Assembly: GCA_949358305.1 (NCBI GenBank)
Contig: OX442315.1
Location: 10,878,427 to 10,938,426, forward strand
Source of the DNA: Strigamia acuminata
Taxonomy: Eukaryota; Arthropoda; Chilopoda; Geophilomorpha; Linotaeniidae
DNA length: 60,000 bases
Reading direction: 5' to 3'
Made by a program: the position numbers and the translations under genes. Position 1 is the stretch's first letter. Each line of letters begins with the position of its first letter. Of this stretch, positions 12,475 to 23,300 are shown piece by piece. Under the pieces are notes generated by a model that was given only the letters and a program-made list of their open reading frames with translations, was not told the DNA's origin and made no database searches.

Positions 12475-13112
12475 TAGTTATATTTTTAATCATGCATATT
12501 TTTTTATATAATTTTTATTGTTCTGTAAACTCTGCTTGCTTGCACACATGTACATACATGTAAACCTACGCAAACCACAAAGACCTAATGATAATAAACC
12601 GTGACTGTGACATAGGGGGTAGGGGGGGTGAAGCTTAGCGTGACAGTAGTGTGACATGGGGGGAGGGGGAGTCTAAAAAAAGCCGATTTTAGCGTGACAT
12701 TCTTTATGGATGACCCCCATTCTCTCCTTTCTATATCCTAATTCACCTTTAGGTGTCTAGGAAGCTGCTTCACCGTCGTTTACGAACGTATTTAACGAGT
12801 CCACTTACCTTTACACCCGATTACTCTAGTAGCCAAAAAATATAATAGTTGTATAATTAAATAGTAATAGTTATTTATTTACTAGTAAGCCAAATGCTAT
12901 ACAATAAACAATCACTGTGTCTTCTTACAAAGTCAAGTCAAGATGGTGTCCTGGTCTGCGTAGTTGTTTCGCCTCTTTCACGTGGTCCTCTCGGTCGTCT
13001 TGATGTCGTCTCTGTTCCTGGTACTCGATATTTGTCTTGGTCCTGGTATTCACTTGTTTGCGCGAGTGAATGCTTGGTCTGAGTCTTATATTGATGGCCG
13101 TGTTGTCTATGG
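12475..13112. other. Gene-free stretch with a retroposon-tail-like block
   Basis: Between about 12600 and 12720 are two G-rich runs, each beside a GTGACA word, ending in TAGCGTGACATTCTTTATGG and then C-rich sequence. Such tails are seen at the ends of some non-LTR retroposons; this is only a resemblance. The rest shows nothing I can support. Confidence 0.3.
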
Positions 13113-13555
13113 CAGCGTTTCTCAAACTGTGGGTCGTGAGCTGACTTTTGGTGGGGTGCAACAATGTTCAATCATTTTGTGGCTCTAAAATTTTTGTTTC
13201 CTAATTTTTTTATTAAATTTTTTTTTTTAATTTTTGCCAATTTCAATTCAAACTTACTGACTGTAGTTGGTTGCAATACAACAATGGCTAGCAAAAGCTA
13301 TAAAATCCTCTAAAATCTTTACAAAAACAACCCAAATTCTTCAAAAACCTACAAAATCCAGCCAAAACTCTCAAAAATGGAGGTTTGTAGTTATTGTAAT
13401 TCCCCAAAGTGATGAATTTTGAAAGATTGAAAAATAGTAACAACCTATGTCGTAGTTCATTTTGAAAATTTTTAATGCACCGATGATGAAGTGGGGCTCG
13501 GAAGATCCCCTTTCTTAAAAATGGGTCGCAATGCTAAAATGTTTGTGAACCTCTG
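13113..13555. mobile_element. hAT-type MITE
   Basis: The element starts CAGCGTTTCTCAAAC and ends GTTTGTGAACCTCTG, which are imperfect inverted repeats of the CAG...CTG type typical of hAT elements. The flanks are an 8-bp near-duplication, GTCTATGG (13105-13112) and GTCTAGGG (13556-13563), the length hAT transposases make. There is no ORF of note. Part of its interior recurs at 36110-36330. Confidence 0.8.
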
Positions 13556-13651
13556 GTCTAGGGGGTTTCGTATTCTACGAATCAGCAGAGTACTTTGTGA
13601 GGAAGTTTCCTCACTGTTTGGTTACTATGCTGATGGTGTTGAACAATACAC

Positions 13652-14011
13652 TGTGACCGCTTGGCCACCCTCAGTGACCTGCGTCACTCCACACACCACC
13701 CAGAGACCCCAAGCCATCCCCCTCACGGAGTGGACCGGCCTAGCAGGGGAGGAGGCGAACTGAGTGGTGTGGTGAGACATGAGACATCACACATGGATGG
13801 GACTTAGGTTCTGTGTGTGACGGGACGGTTGCTGGTGTAGCGTGTCTAGCAGCACTGCCACACAGTGCGATAGAGGACCCCACCACTAGACAACGGATTA
13901 AAGGCCAAAACCCGACAATCTGGAGTCCCTGTCTTATTATTTACGTGAGTATGCGTCCCTCCGAAGGTGGTAATCCCCATACCGCCATGGGTAAGACCAT
14001 ATTCAGTCACA
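13652..14011 (+). mobile_element. Solo LTR related to the 55.2-kb element
   Basis: A 360-bp segment starts TGTGACC and ends CAGTCACA and is flanked by ATACA (13646-13650, one base away from the start; 14012-14016). Both its first ~60 bases and its last ~120 bases align by eye with the LTR at 55243-55838 read on the minus strand, including the shared ACGTGA.GTATGCGTCCCT block. With no internal region on either side it is best read as a solo LTR left by recombination. Confidence 0.7.
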
Positions 14012-15249
14012 ATACAAACAAATTTCCAGGTTACTGGAAAACTCATCGATTCGCAGTTAGTACACTGTGGAAGTATTTCAGCGAGAAACAACTTACACAT
14101 GATGTGTACCATATCCTATGTCAATTCGTTTCTTTGTTGTAAGGCTTGGCATTTTAGAATGGTAGTTTTAAAGTGTTGTTGGCTCTGTTGATGATTTGGT
14201 TGTCTTTTGCCGAGCTCTAGTGGAGTCACTCCACAGTCTTAAAATTGAAGAAGATTGGTGGTACAGAGATAATACCCAAATTAAAATAAGTGCCTGTGAC
14301 AAGCTGAATATCTAAACTTGAGGGATGATTCCCATTCATTTTATTAAGATAATTTTAAATGGATATAGGATTTAAGCATGGTAAACTTCTGTTGCTTTTT
14401 AATGCAGTACAACAAATCATTTAAATGTATCAAATTCAAACATAGTGTGATAAAACTAGTGTCCGGTTAAGTGACATTGTGTTAAGGTAGGTTTACACTT
14501 GTGTTCACACTAGACGCAACATAAGAAAACTAATGCAACCCAAACTGCTTGCGTCCTTAAATTCCTGACGTTGACGCCAATTTCTGCTTCAACTCCAAGT
14601 TGAAGTAAACGACGCATGTCAAATGCTGACACTAGTTCTCAATTTAAGTAGTGAGTTCCAAAGTCCTAGTTGCAAATGTTGATTTGAAGTTTAAAATTTG
14701 ATGTTTCTTGTAGATTCCAAGATGGCAGCTAGAGTAGAAAATAAAGCACACACACAGTTTTGAGTCCAAAGTTATACTGAAGGTTTTATTTCACTGGGTG
14801 GGGGATTCCTAACATATATACAACAGACGCTCCCATTGGTTCAATGGATTCAAACCCAACAGGTGGGGGTAATTAAAGATGGAAACACATTCCAAACTTG
14901 GAAGTGTCTCCGAGGTCATCTCTGGGGTCACAGACCTCAATTTGAGTGAAAATAAAACCAAATACAATAAAACAAGTAAAAATATTATTTGGAATATTTA
15001 AAACAAATGAAATATAAAAACACTTTAGCAACTACAAATTAATGTAAGAATAAAGAATTTCAACAACTAAATAGTAAATAAAATCAAAAAAGTTGTAAAA
15101 CCACACGGTTTTCACAACGCAACACACGGAAAGGTCTTGCGGTTAACAATTCAGAATCGACCCCGACTCGTCGATTGTCGTCTCAGTTGGTGAGATTTGG
15201 CGATATATGCAAATTGCTGTTTAAAAATGCCAGCACATCAAATAAGCAT
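14012..15249. other. Gene-free stretch with LTR-like signals
   Basis: The minus strand between about 14960 and 14700 has a TATATA word, an AATAAA and a start TGTGACCCC, a combination expected of an LTR, but I cannot fix the ends or find a partner. Short ORFs have no recognisable product. Confidence 0.3.
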
Positions 15250-15468
15250 AACTAGTGACGAAAAAATCAATTTTCTGATTTAAAAACTTATTTTTGGGTT
15301 TAAGAACTCATTTTAGAGTCTAAATAAATGCATTTTCTGGTTTAAATCCCCACTTTCATATCTAAAAATGTATTTTGGGTCTTACAAACCCATTTTTGAG
15401 TCTAAAAACTATTTTTGTAGTCTAAAAAATAAATTTTTGAATCTTAAAACAGCTTTTGGGTTAAAATA
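15250..15468. repeat. Diverged tandem repeat, period about 25-30 bp
   Basis: Variants of a unit like GTCTAAAAACCCATTTTTGA recur here and resume at about 16268 after the inserted mariner-type element, showing that the element landed inside the array. Confidence 0.55.
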
Positions 15469-15470
15469 TA

Positions 15471-16263
15471 CTCCCTCTGTCCCAAATTATGGTATACATT
15501 TCTCTAAAAAATTCTTGATTATCGTTGGTTTTGTATATTTCTACGATATTTTAACTGAATATCCTTCAAAATTAAGTGTGTTTGCTAACCAATGGATTGC
15601 ATTATGGGTAATTAGTTTTATCATTCCGTTATTGCTGAGTTGCATCTTCTCAAAATGCAGTCAAAATTAAGTGACACCTGTTCTGCTTAAAGTAAAGTGA
15701 AAATGAATTCGAAAAATGGCTGTTTCCAAAGAAAAATGACAAAATAGAATAAATTAACTGATAATCAGCGAAATTGTATACAACAGCTCTAGCTGAAACA
15801 AAGCATTGTTAGGAATAAGGCACCATTAATGAAATTTGCAGGCAAATTGAAATTACTCCACTAACTATTTCACGAATTCGGCGAGAAGTTAAAAACCAAT
15901 ACAATGAAGGACATATTCCTGCCAAAAGATAAACATAACAATGTATTTTTGACATTGCAATGTTGTATGGGGTCAGGGATGATAGCAAAGAATGGCAACA
16001 ATTACAAAATTCACAAATTCAGAGCAATCATTACAAGTTATTGTTATGGAGTATTATTTATTGTTATTGCTTACTCTTTATTTTTTATTGTTGTTATTTA
16101 CTCCATATTATTTATTGTTTACTTAATTTATTTATAATTTAACTTATTTATATTAATTTTGCATTTTTATAATGATAAAAATCAAATAAAACTTGAAATG
16201 TATACCATAATTTGGGACAAAAATAATAGTAGAAATGTATACCATAATTTGGGACAGAGGGAG
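15471..16263. mobile_element. Deleted mariner-type element
   Basis: A 793-bp element has 33-bp inverted ends that are perfect by eye, beginning CTCCCTCTGTCCC, each flanked by TA. One internal frame (plus, about 15838-15930) reads CRQIEITPLTISRIRREVK, which resembles the helix-turn-helix of Tc1/mariner transposases, followed by stops; no catalytic domain remains. Near the right end a second partial copy of the terminal sequence (about 16193-16220) precedes the true end. It is a non-autonomous deletion derivative. Confidence 0.8.
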
Positions 16264-16566
16264 TATGTATTTTCGGATCTTAAAACCCATTTTTGATTGT
16301 ACTATTCTGATTTAATTTTCGTATGTTGAATCTGATCTTTGAACTAGATCCAATTCCAGGTCTCATTAAAACCATCTGATTGGCCAGATGCAATATCAAT
16401 TGTCTAAGCTCTGTTCACACGTGCCATACAGTGTGAACAGACTTCTAAGCTGTGTTCAATAATTATTTTATGAAAACTTATCCATAAAATCACGTTAAAA
16501 TTGAGATTTATTACTTCGAAGAAAAATGAATTCACGACAGTTTACATTGTTTAAGCAACAGTTGTT

Positions 16567-16915
16567 AAAAACTACACATTTTTGCTACAAACTACATACT
16601 TTTGCTACAAACTACACATTTTTGCTACAAACTACACATTTTAGCTAAAAACTACATATTTGAGCTAAAAACTACATATTTTAGCTAAAAACTACATATT
16701 TTAGCTAAAAACTACATATTTTAGCTAAAAACTACATATTTTAGCTAAAAACTACATATTTTAGCTAAAAACTACATATTTTGGCTAAAAACTACATGTT
16801 TTAGCTAAAAACTACATGTTTTAGCTAAAAACTACACATTTTAGCTAAAAACTGCATATTTTAGCTAAAAACTACATATATATTTTTGCTAAACTACACA
16901 TTTTTGCATTTTTAC
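16567..16915. repeat. 20-bp minisatellite, about 17 units
   Basis: Consecutive 20-bp units of the form ACATATTTTAGCTAAAAACT run with few substitutions; the first units have TTTTGCTAC in place of TTTAGCTAA. It lies about 0.5 kb downstream of the DEG/ENaC stop codon. No spacer structure is present, so it is not a CRISPR-like array. Confidence 0.9.
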
Positions 16916-17375
16916 ACCTAAATTCAAAATGGCCGCCTTGATAGTTAGATCGACGGATTGGATTTTCATGTGTCATAATCACTTTCCGGTGATGCATCCA
17001 TTTCTCAAAATGTGAGTTCGCTAAATTATGTTTAAATAAGTGGGCCACAACCACAATTTGCTGGTTAAATAAAAAGAAGAAATTTTTTGCACCATGTACT
17101 CGCGCTAATGATGCAAAAACGATAAAACAAACGGGCCTGGTGAAAAAAGACATTTTTTTTATATAAAAAGATATTTTTATGGTGAAAAGAGACATTATTT
17201 TTGTGAAAAACTTGGTAGGCCTACATGTAAATAGAAATGTTGATTTTATATTAAACTTAACTAAGCTTCAGTCTAGGAAAAATTTGTCTGATAGCTGATT
17301 AAATGACACCAGCTCTAGAACTACATATATTCAACGAGTATGATTAATACTTTGATAAAAGCGTGCTAAATTCAT

Positions 17376-20300
17376 TCAGAAATGCATTTTTCTTAAAGAA
17401 TAAATAACGATGGCCTCTCCAAATTGAAACATTGCAGGGATGCTTAACCCTAAGAAGAGACCCAAATTTCCACCAACATCGCACATAAGAGAGATGAAAC
17501 TGTAGAGGTAATTTTCATTAACTATTTCAATTACATTATCATCAAAGTAGATGTATAACAATGCGTCATCGGATTTCTGGATCATTTTGAAGTGCTCAGC
17601 GTACAAAATTTCGTCACATATTTTAGGACATTTGCATTTTTCTGAATAGTCAAATGAGATGACAGATTTCAACAGTGCGTTGTAAGCATCAAGCGAATTG
17701 TTTGGATTCGTGCACAGTGGCACTTCCGACGGAGTAGTCAAAGGCAACCTGTGGTTGGGGATGAATAATTACAAGCTGAAATAAAAATGGTTTATCATTT
17801 CTCACCTGCAATGATTATTTTTTTTCAGATTAGCCTCGAAGCAGTTTAGTTCACACTCGTTGACAACTTTAGTTGTATCGCATGGTCTTTTGGTTGTATT
17901 GAAGAGCTTGAACTAAATGAAATGTCATAGTTAACTCGTAATTGCTGATTAAAAGTAACCAACTAACTCTTTTAGCAGATAAGCCGTACACAAGTTTGGT
18001 AAACGGTTTCAGAGCTTTGCTTTCTCGTGATACTTTGTAAGTGACAATATCATCATCGTTATGCAGCATAAACTATAATGAAAGGTGGTATTAAATTAAT
18101 GTCAGGTTAATTCCAAATTTATTTATATTTATATCGACGGAACTGCCCAGTAGACCCAACTCTTTCGACTCAATCTCACATTGTTATAATCGTGTGTGTC
18201 ACCAGGCCGAATATGTATAAATCCCGAATGAGGGTCTCCGACCGCTAGGGGGAGTTGGTTGTATTTTCGGGTCACGGCGGATGACGTGACGTAAACGTGA
18301 CTTCCGGTCACTTGTTCTTCTGGAGACGCGTGCCCTGTATATGCCGTGCGAATAAAACCTCTCATATCTTTTCATCCGAAGTCATCCAGTCTTTTCCCAA
18401 ATACAACAAAGGGTTATGGGCCACAGCATCTAACACTGCGTGAGTTTTTACATCTCGTATCGATTTTCCGGGCGTTTTGACGAAGGAGTGACCACTGACC
18501 GGACCACGAGACGTTAGGCCTAATTTCCAACGCGTGGTAGATCGCCAATCAACCTTCAAAAATGGCGGACAGAGATGCGATGAGGATCGAAAAGCTGGAG
18601 GATGAAAACTACGCCACGTGGGCGTTCAAAATGCGAGTATTCCTGAAGAAGTCGGAATGGTGGACGGTCATCGTTGACGAAGCACCAGTGAACGGAGCAG
18701 CGGCGGCGAGGAACGCGTGGCGTGGCAAGGACGAAAAAGCCATGAACGCAATCGTCCAGGCCCTGTCGCCAGCACAGACAGTGTACGTGATAAACAAAGA
18801 CACGGCACGCGAATGCTGGGAGAAATTGGAGGAAATCCACCGAGGGCGAGCGCGCCAAAGACAGACTATTTTGCGCCGAGAGCTGACCAAAACGAGATGG
18901 GAAAAAGCTGAGACGGCCACGAAGTTCCTGCAACGTGTGGAGTCGACGGTGAACCAGTTACGAGCTGTTGGCGGCGAAATTTCGGAGCAAGAGGTGGGAA
19001 CTTTAATAATACAAAACCTGCCAAAACCATACCACAGCATCCAGAGAGCGTTTGACATGTGCGACGAAGATGAGGTGACGATGGTCAAGCTGCGGCACAT
19101 GATCATACAGGAGGAATCGCGACAAACTGGAGACGATGAAGTGGTCGAGAAACTGCATAAAGTGAACCTGTCCAGCCGCACGAAGAACAACTATCGGGGC
19201 GGCGAACGGAACGGTGACCACGACGGAAAACGAGACCTGAAAAACGTAAGATGTTTCAATTGCCAAAAATTCGGGCACATGGCCAGAAATTGTCGCAGCC
19301 AGAAGGAGAGCGAGGGACGTCGCGATAACAATTCCAAGCAGTCGAGAGGAAATGCCAAGAAGGAACAGCAGCCAGACGCCACCGCCAGGGCTGTGAAAGA
19401 CAGACCAGAGTTTGCATTTCAGGTCAGAATCGACCAAACGGAAGGACGGCAGTGGAACCTCGACTCCGGAGCGACGAGGCACATGACGGCGAACAGGGAC
19501 TTTCTCGAATCGTTCGTGGCAGATGACGGAAGTCGAAAGGTGACGCTGGCAGATGGGCGCCAAATCCCAATCATGGGCTGCGGAAACGTGAAATTCATTA
19601 CGAACGACGCTGACTTGATCGCGAAGGAGGTATTATACATTCCTGATTTAAATGACAATTTGATTTCGGTGCCAAAACTCGACGACGCGGGTTTACTCGT
19701 TGCTTTCGGAAGCGGGAAGTGTACGATATCGAGCGGGGACCGAGTGATAATGACTGCTACGAAGATCGGGGACGTGTATAGACTGAACGTGGAGACCGTG
19801 GTGGCCGCGCAGGCAAACACGTGCCAACAATCGACCGAGATCGATGTGTGGCACAACCGAATGTGCCATTTGAACACGGCAACACTGGCGAAAATGCACG
19901 AAACGGGTGCAGTTTACGGTTTGGGGCCAATACAGAAGGACGGGCGGGCATGCGACGAGTGTGCAGCCGGGAAGATGGCCAGAAAACCATTCAAAACGAT
20001 CGTGAGCGACCAATCGACCAAAATATTGGAACTCGTGCACATGGATCTGTGCGGGCCGCTGACAGAGACGATTGGCGGCAGCCGATATTTGTTTTTGCTA
20101 ATAGACGACTTCAGTCGCAAAATGTTTGTCTATTTTATTAGGTCGAAGTCGGACGTTTTCGAGAACTTTAAGGAGTTTGTGGCGGCTGTGGAACGCGAAA
20201 CCGACACGAAACTTAAACGTATCCGATCCGACAACGGAGGCGAGTTCGTCAACCACGAAATGGGCGAGTTCATGAAGTCGAACGGCGTCCACCACGAGCT

Positions 20301-23300
20301 TACGGTGCCATTCTCACCTGCCCAAAACGGCATCGCTGAACGCGGCAACAGAACGCTGATGGAGGCAGCACGCACGATGCTGACGGCGGCGGCTTTGCCT
20401 TCCAAATTCTGGGCGGAGGCAGTCGCGACGGCCGCACACGTGCGCAACAGATGCTCGACAAGAGGAAACGGGGACAGGATTCCACAAGAACTTTGGAGCG
20501 GACGGAAGCAGCAAGTTGGCTATTTTCGAATATTTGGCTGTGCTGCGCAGATGTGGATCCATAATTCCAAACGAAAGAAATTGGACGCGAAGTCGAAACC
20601 TGTCATTTTTATGGGTTACTGCGTCAACAGAAAGGGCTACCGAGTCTACGACCCGAAAACTGAGAAGCTAGAGCCGACACGCGACTTGAAATTCAACGAG
20701 GCGAGATGGGGCGGAGAAATGCTGACTTCGCCTCAGGGTTCGAATTTCGTGTCGCCGTACGACGCCGAGCAAGAGACTGGGGAGCAGACAACAGACAATC
20801 CAGAGCCCAACGAAACGGACAACGGTGCCACCGAAGACGAGGAGTCCACCACTGGAAACGGAGACGGAGACGACGAAGAAGCTAACGAAAACACGACAAC
20901 ACGCAAATCAAAGCGCATCAAGAGGAAGCCAGACCGACTGGTGGTGCAGCCAAGAGGCGCCACATACTGCAAGAGCGTGAAGCACGTCGAGCCAAACACC
21001 GTGGTCCAAGCACAGGACTCTCCGGAACACAAGAAGTGGGAAAGCGCGATCCAGGAGGAACTGAAATCTCACGAGGAATTCAAGACGTGGAGACTGGTGA
21101 AAAGAGCCGTTGCAACAAATGTGCTGAAGTCAAGATGGGTTTTTAAAATCAAAAAGAACCAGCAGGGCGAGATCGAGCGTTACAAAGCCAGATTGGTGGC
21201 CGTCGGATGCGGACAACGGCCGGGACTGGATTACGAGGACACATACTCACCTGTAATGCGACTTGCGAGCCTGCGACTACTTCTAGCCATTGCTGTCCAA
21301 CAAAATTGGCGAGTACGACAATACGACGTGAAAACAGCGTACCTGCACGGGAAACTGCTTGAGAAGGTGTACATGGAGCAGCCACCCGGGAACGAGGAAC
21401 GAGACCGAGAAGAGTGGGTGTGCGAGCTTCTAAAAGCCATCTACGGACTCAAACAGGCCGGACGCACATGGTACCTGACACTCGACAAAATACTCAGAAA
21501 AAATGGATTTCGGCGACTATACGCGGATGAAGGCGTGTACGTGCTCAACAATCAAAGCGGGACAACAATATTGGGGATTTTCGTCGACGACATGCTGAAC
21601 GTGACGTCAAATATCGGGATCGAAGATTGGACGGCGGACTTGCTGAGAAAATCGGTCGAAATCAAGGATTTAGGCACACCAACGAGAATTTTGGGGCTTG
21701 ACGTGGAATGCGACATCGAAAATGGATCGATCACCGTGTCGCAAGAAGCCTATATCGAGGAGGTGTTGGAAAGTTTCCAGATGGGGCCATGCAAACCAGT
21801 GTCGACGCCGATGGTCAAACACGACCAACCGAAGCCCGAAGACGACGTAGATCCAGACGAGGTGCCGTACCAGAGCCTGATGGGGTCGCTAATGTACCTC
21901 GTGCAGGGAACGAGACCGGACATCGCTTACGCAACTCACTACCTGTGCCGATACAATCACAGCCACGGATTGTCCCACTGGAAGATGGGAAAGAGGATTT
22001 TGCGTTACCTGAAGGGGACGAAGGGGAAGAAGTTGCGATTCGTACGAAACGAGGAACAGATGACGGGATACGTGGACGCGAGCTGGAATTGCAACACCGA
22101 GGATGCAAAATCGACAACCGGATTTATTTTTCTACTTGCAGGGGCCGGCGTAGTATGGAAGTCATCGAAGCAAACGTGTGTCGGGATGTCGAGCTGCGAA
22201 TCCGAATTCATCGCCATTAGCGAGGCGGTAAAAGAAGGACTTTGGCTCAAGAAATTTCTGGAAGAGCTGGGGCTGAACGAATTGATGGGGGACGCTGCGA
22301 GGCTGTACACCGACAGCGAGTCGGCCGAGATGTTGGCACGAGGACTGGCGCAGCATCAGCGGTCGAAACACATTAATTTGCGCTATTGTTTTATAAAGGA
22401 CGAGGTCGAGAACGGAGAAGTGGAGTTGCTGCACGCGGGAACCGACAAGATGGTCGCGGATATGCTGACGAAGGCGGTGACTTTGCAGAAGCAGTGCTGG
22501 TGTTCAAAGATGTGTGGACTGGATTAATATTTTTCGTATTTCATATGTCTTGCAGCAATGTTATATTTCTTGATCTTTTATTATTCGATTGTATTAGTGT
22601 ATTTCTGTTATTACTTGCCCATTTTTAGTTTTTAGTAATGTCATTCATTGATTTTGTATTTGTTTGTTTTTACACATTGACCAGGTGAAGAAGGTGTATG
22701 TTATAATCGTGTGTGTCACCAGGCCGAATATGTATAAATCCCGAATGAGGGTCTCCGACCGCTAGGGGGAGTTGGTTGTATTTTCGGGTCACGGCGGATG
22801 ACGTGACGTAAACGTGACTTCCGGTCACTTGTTCTTCTGGAGACGCGTGCCCTGTATATGCCGTGCGAATAAAACCTCTCATATCTTTTCATCCGAAGTC
22901 ATCCAGTCTTTTCCCAAATACAACACACATGACTTGTTTTAATGTTTCTGTGTGTTTGTACCAGATGTCAACTCTTCTTTGAAGTCGCCGAACTTTAAGT
23001 AAGGCTTGAAGAATTGAAACATAAATTATTTTGGGGAGAAAATCTATTTTAAAATTTAAAATGTTTAGTTTTTTTTTAAATAAAAAAAAACCAAACATTT
23101 TAAATTTAACTAGCATAATTCAAACAAAATGTTTTGTAATTGTATACAATGCTAAACTATTTCATTGCCTGCATTGATTTATGGCATTACTAAGCCTTTA
23201 CACTGGTTTCCATCGGGTTTTTTTTCTTGTAATTTTATAACAAATATATCTCTTATTCTTTTAAAATATTCAAAACTAATTATGCTTGTTGTTGTCTTGA

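Larger units (their letters stand above)
18182..22925 (+). mobile_element. Intact Ty1/copia LTR retrotransposon
   Basis: A complete 4744-bp element: 227-bp LTR, primer site, one uninterrupted Gag-Pol ORF, polypurine tract, 227-bp LTR. The two LTRs are identical as far as I can read them, and the element is flanked by the 5-bp duplication CACAT (18177-18181 and 22926-22930). These features indicate a very recent insertion and an element that could still be active. It is antisense to the DEG/ENaC gene. Its coding region is visibly richer in G and C than the host sequence on either side. Confidence 0.97.

Noticed and set aside
16567-16915. CRISPR-like array
   Set aside because: Units are contiguous 20-bp repeats without spacers and the genome is animal.
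18129-18365. ORF across the copia LTR and host flank, repeated at 22670-22882
   Set aside because: It is LTR sequence read on the minus strand, present twice because the LTR is.
18609-22434. Many long minus-strand ORFs opposite the copia gene
   Set aside because: They are by-products of the GC-rich, uninterrupted plus-strand Gag-Pol frame; none has a recognisable domain.
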